Shown piece after piece: positions 8,139 through 11,236 of a DNA stretch of 11,236 nucleotides. The position numbers and the translations under genes were made by a program. Origin of the DNA: Parachlorella kessleri (lineage: Eukaryota > Chlorophyta > Trebouxiophyceae > Chlorellales > Chlorellaceae); NCBI GenBank assembly GCA_001598975.1, contig BBXU01000948.1:1-11236 (forward strand). Reading direction: 5' to 3'. The notes beneath the pieces were generated by a model that saw only the letters and a list, made by a program, of their open reading frames with translations, did not search any database and had not been told where the DNA came from. The stretch's first letter is position 1, and every line of letters starts with the position of its first letter.

Positions 8139-8531
8139 AGCGTTGATGTTTCAACGAGTCTCAGGCCACTGGCATGAAGTCAGTTCAGCAGGTTGAGGGC
8201 CATGAGGGCTAGCTGTGGCCCTTGGATGTGGCTGTACATGATGTTGTGAAGGAAGCACAATGACACGATCCAGGAAGAGAACTACAAATCGTGGAGGTGG
8301 GCCTTGGGGCCAAAAGCCGGTCAGACCCACAGCTCTTATTAGCACAAAGGATACGTGGCAAACAGGTCAATCGAGACCAATGCGGCTCATCAGCCAGTCA
8401 ACACTGATATGCAGTCAAAATGGTGGTCGATGGAGCAACAATGAAACAGTCAAAGGTCATGGAGAGGGTCACAAAACACAAGTCATCCGAATATACCACT
8501 GGCAGGGAAGCAATGGCTACCCCTGCAGCTC

Positions 8532-10773
8532 CTAGGACTCATCCTTCTTTATGATCTCAAACTCATAGCTGCCCGACGTGTGGTTGCGGGAGTAAACTGC
8601 TATGATGTGCGGTGCCAGCAGGCCGTCAACCGCCGGCAACTCTATGTTCTGGAAACCCACGCAGCTGTAAGCCGGCGTGTGTGAGGTGCCACAGGCAGGG
8701 TTGCTGATCCCTCCGCAGTCCGTATAGCTCGACCTGCAGCCGGCAGGAGGCAAACAAAAAGACTCCAACCTGAATGGCCAGATACTGAGCGGCACCCATT
8801 TGCTGAGGCAGCATCTGCTAGCCCTTGGAGCCCCTTGGCCTCGCTGGAATGTGCCAGCTGTCACCACTCACTTCCCAATGAGCAACCCTATGATCGACCG
8901 GCAAAGGGGAGTCACACTCACCACTGCAGGAAACCATCCACAAAAACCACCATCTCCAGCTCCAAGGTTGGGCTGCAGGCCCCCACAGACACAGTCCTCC
9001 GGCTGGCAGGCCGCCACGAGTAGTAGACAGCTGAGCCGGCCTGGAGGCGCTGTGCAAACTGCCCCGCAGTCGTGTTGCCCAGGTCAAAGGGCGGCTCGCT
9101 GGCAGCGGCAGGAAGCAGCGTTCCAGAGTCGTTGAAGGGCAAGTAGGTGATGGGCGTGGGGAGCGCCAACACAGAGCCTGCGCAAACAGACCAGGGGCAA
9201 GCGGTAGCGCCACAGGGGCATGGGTGCATGCCCTGACAGCACAGGCTTGGCAAAAAACAAAGTTGTGGACCCACATCTTCTTCTGCCCTGCACTCATCAG
9301 TCAGCATGCCACCTACCATCACTCTATAAGCCGCAAAGTTATCTAGTGAGGATCAAGCAAACTTGCCTGTGGGTGTGTCCTTGTCCACTAGCACGCCCTT
9401 GACCGTTCGCTGTTTAGAGATGGTCGAGTTATCTTGGCTCTGGGCTTTCAGCACAATGCGAAACGGCACTGCGACCGCATTCTGTGCATCTTCACCTGTC
9501 ATCAAGCATGGCAACCCGTTACGAATGCTGTCAAGTAAGCCTTGCAACAACAGCTAGCTGTTTCGGTGCCTTGCTGAAATGAAAAGGCTGCCCTGCATCT
9601 CAACTACTACAGGTATGGCGTAGGTGCACCAAGCCTTGCAGTGCAAAGACCTCTGGTGTGATCTCATCTCACAGGCAGTCGCTCCTCCCCTTCATGCTGT
9701 CCATACCTGGGTAGACCAGAAGTTGCTGCGGCACGTTCCAATCGAAACCAGCGAATGCCAGAAGCTGGGTGCTGACATTGACTGGAGGGCTGCCAGTAGG
9801 GCTGACAGTGACCTCAACTAGTATTTGGTCATTGTAGGCAGGAGGGTCTGACAGCCTGCAGGCACAAACAATGCTCGGGCGAGTGGGTGCTTCAAGCCTG
9901 CAAAGACCTTTCTATACGCAAGGAGTGCAGGTGGTGGTGCGGTGAGAGAGCAATCGCTGATGGGAGGCAGTGCATTGCAGACAAGCAAAAAGGCATCTTC
10001 GCTGCTAGCGGCACCTGCAAGTCCACTGGAGCCCGGCATTCAAGGAGGTGCACGGCTGCCGGGAGACATGCCTAACAGGTACACAAGGCGCACTCGCTTA
10101 CATAATCTGCAACTGCACCGGGTCCCCCCCCTCCTGCACCACCAGGCTGTCGGGCGTAACCACCAGCCCTGGCCCAGTCTGGCTGGGCTCCCGGCCCGCC
10201 ATGGCAGCCTGGCCATCCGCCCCATCAGCTCCCAGGTATTCCCACAGCCCCTCCTCCCATGCCTGCAGCAGCACCTCTGGCGAGTTACACATGCTCGTTA
10301 CTGCAGGACGACGACAGAAAGGTAAGCCCTTTGAATCCTCCATGGCAACCACAAGGAGACGGTCTTCTGTCTGTGCCAGTGTTCTCACAGGCTACGGGGA
10401 AGGTTCGGCAGGGCAGCTTCCCAGACAGAGAAGCTGATTCAAGGTTGTGGGCGAGAAAATTGGGAGGCGTCGTACCTCAAATTTGGCTTCCATGCTGTAG
10501 CAAAGCGGCATTTTAGGGCAGCCCTTGCCTAGTATGCTCGCCCCACAATCGAGCGCCAAAGCCAGCAGTCATCAGAGGTCGAGCTCACATCAACGCACAC
10601 TCCCGCCACAGCTGGCAGCAAGTGCTAGCAGCAGACACTGCTAGAGTAACATGCTCTCACCACAGCCAAGGAGCCGAAATAGTCGTGGCCTCCCCCGCAG
10701 GTCGGCCCTGCATCCGGGCTGCCAGTCAGCACCCCAACGCCCAGCCGTGTGGTTGCATCTATGAGCATGGCCC
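8532..10773 (-). CDS. Gene C (3' part): third paralogue of the lysyl-endopeptidase-like protease
   Basis: Proposed exons in transcript order are 10773-10661, 10262-10102, 9855-9707, 9495-9367, 9177-8922 and 8733-8532 (stop TAG), with phases 0,2,1,1,2 as in gene B, giving about 336 residues. The first exon reads GAMLIDATTRLGVGVL and CGGGHDYFGSLAV, the protease segment right after the catalytic Ser. The S1-pocket Asp (HDYFG) is kept. Next come AWEEGLWEYLG, a Calx-beta-like domain (GPGLVVTPDSLVVQEGG, FDWNVPQQLLVYP, RTVKGVLVDKDTPT), and a PPC-like domain (AGSAVYYSW, TVSVGACSP, PAYSCVGFQN) ending SGSYEFEIIKKDES. The two first exon lengths match B closely (113 and 161 versus 113 and 158), and the fourth is 129 in A, B and C. 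The Calx-like domain has lost several acidic residues. One intron has a GC donor. The catalytic His, Asp and Ser exons lie beyond the window end. Confidence 0.82.
9178..9366 (-). other. GC-AG intron of gene C
   Basis: The exon ends ACACCCACAG and is followed by GCAAGT instead of GT; the intron ends tttgcgcag. CAG|GCAAGT is the consensus of minor GC-AG introns. The equivalent junctions are GT in A (1111) and B (4164), in the same phase. No phase-correct GT lies nearby. Confidence 0.65.
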
Positions 10774-11236
10774 CTGCTCGCAGGTAGGTCACAAAACCAA
10801 AGGATGCTTTGCAAGCAGGCTGGTTGCCCCGCAAGCACTCGGCATGTGAAGGCCTTCCTTTACCAGGATATCAGCATGATGCAGCTCGCACAGTGCCTGC
10901 ATCTGGGGCTCACGCACGCCTGCAGTGTGCTCAATAACTCCAACCTGTAACCGGCACATGCCGTTCATGAACAACTCCACACGCTTGATACCTTTCACCA
11001 AGTCCGGCCAGCAGCACCACGTCATGCCTTGCACCCCGCCCTGTGACTTCGCAGCTAACCCTCTGTTCGCGCTAGCTACGGCTAGTACCATCTGCTGCTT
11101 GTGCTTGTCGTGACAACCATCCCATTTGACCTCCCCCAAGGCTGGCCCACGGCTGGCCTCCCTTCCCGCCCCGGCAACACATGCTGTGTGCGCTGTGTGA
11201 GATCAGTATTTACAAGCCCTGCAGCCCCCCCCCCCC
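10774..11236 (-). other. Upstream intron of gene C running out of the window
   Basis: More than 460 bases before the first visible C exon hold no sequence matching the expected preceding exon (GWDAS ... GSSG). The acceptor is cctgcgagcag at 10784-10774. A 116-codon open frame at 11139-10789 resembles nothing in this family and shows no splice-compatible link to gene C. I read the stretch as intron. Confidence 0.5.
11225..11236. repeat. Terminal run of 12 C at the window edge
   Basis: The window ends in gcag followed by twelve C. Such homopolymers often mark a contig end or sequencing gap. The true length and what follows are unknown. Confidence 0.6.

Larger units (their letters stand above)
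7931..8531 (-). promoter_or_regulatory. Intergenic region: promoter/5' UTR of gene B and 3' UTR of gene C
   Basis: About 600 bases separate the B start from the C stop. I see no gene in it and no clear TATA box. Two candidate elements stand out: a CACGTG at 8102-8107 and an inverted repeat at 8122-8138. No minus-strand TGTAA follows the C stop, so the C poly(A) site is unclear; a variant TGTAG at 8282-8286 is one option. Confidence 0.5.

Noticed and set aside
8770..8823. A possible additional short exon of gene C before its last exon
   Set aside because: It would leave a 36-base intron and adds no conserved sequence. The direct 8922-to-8733 junction is in phase and matches gene B.
8818..9322. 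Long overlapping minus-strand open frames near the gene C PPC-like exon taken as separate genes
   Set aside because: One frame contains exon 8922-9177; the others are shadows of it or intron read-through.
1..11236. tRNA, rRNA, CRISPR array, transposon ends or bacterial operon signals
   Set aside because: I searched by eye on both strands and found no cloverleaf, regularly spaced repeats, long terminal inverted repeats or transposase motifs.

Overview
The window looks like nuclear DNA from a green alga, most likely a chlorophycean of the Chlamydomonas/Volvox/Haematococcus type. The genes are split into many short exons by introns of about 100-400 bases with GT...(T/G)CAG borders. TGTAA, the usual chlorophycean poly(A) signal, lies downstream of two of the three genes. 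Base composition is moderately GC-rich. There are no bacterial operons, Shine-Dalgarno sites, RNA genes, transposons or CRISPR arrays. Almost none of the long open frames is a gene by itself; the genes appear only after splicing, which I worked out by hand from splice sites, reading phase and mutual alignment of the paralogues.

Layout: three paralogous genes, called A, B and C here. Gene A (+ strand, 5' end outside the window) ends at 2471. Gene B (- strand, complete) runs from an ATG at 7930 to a stop at 3283 and has 14 exons encoding about 751 residues. Gene C (- strand, 5' end outside the window) ends at 8532 and lies head-to-tail upstream of B. A and B converge across an 811-base gap, and their predicted 3' UTRs overlap. 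About 600 bases separate the ATG of B from the stop of C and should hold the B promoter and the C 3' UTR.

Gene B encodes a predicted secreted serine peptidase of the bacterial lysyl-endopeptidase type (chymotrypsin fold, family S1). In order it has a signal peptide, an N-terminal beta-rich propeptide, a basic activation site, a protease core with a complete His288/Asp338/Ser418 triad and six cysteines spaced as in Achromobacter protease I, a Calx-beta-like beta-sandwich, and a C-terminal PPC-like (pre-peptidase C-terminal type) domain. Genes A and C show the same modules from the end of the protease core onward, with the same intron positions and phases. Gene A has one additional intron.

The cluster is therefore a small local family of extracellular, multi-domain proteases. 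Their closest recognisable architecture is bacterial, but they now sit in intron-rich algal genes. The substrate and biological role cannot be read from the sequence. The exon models rest on manual comparison and have no transcript support.
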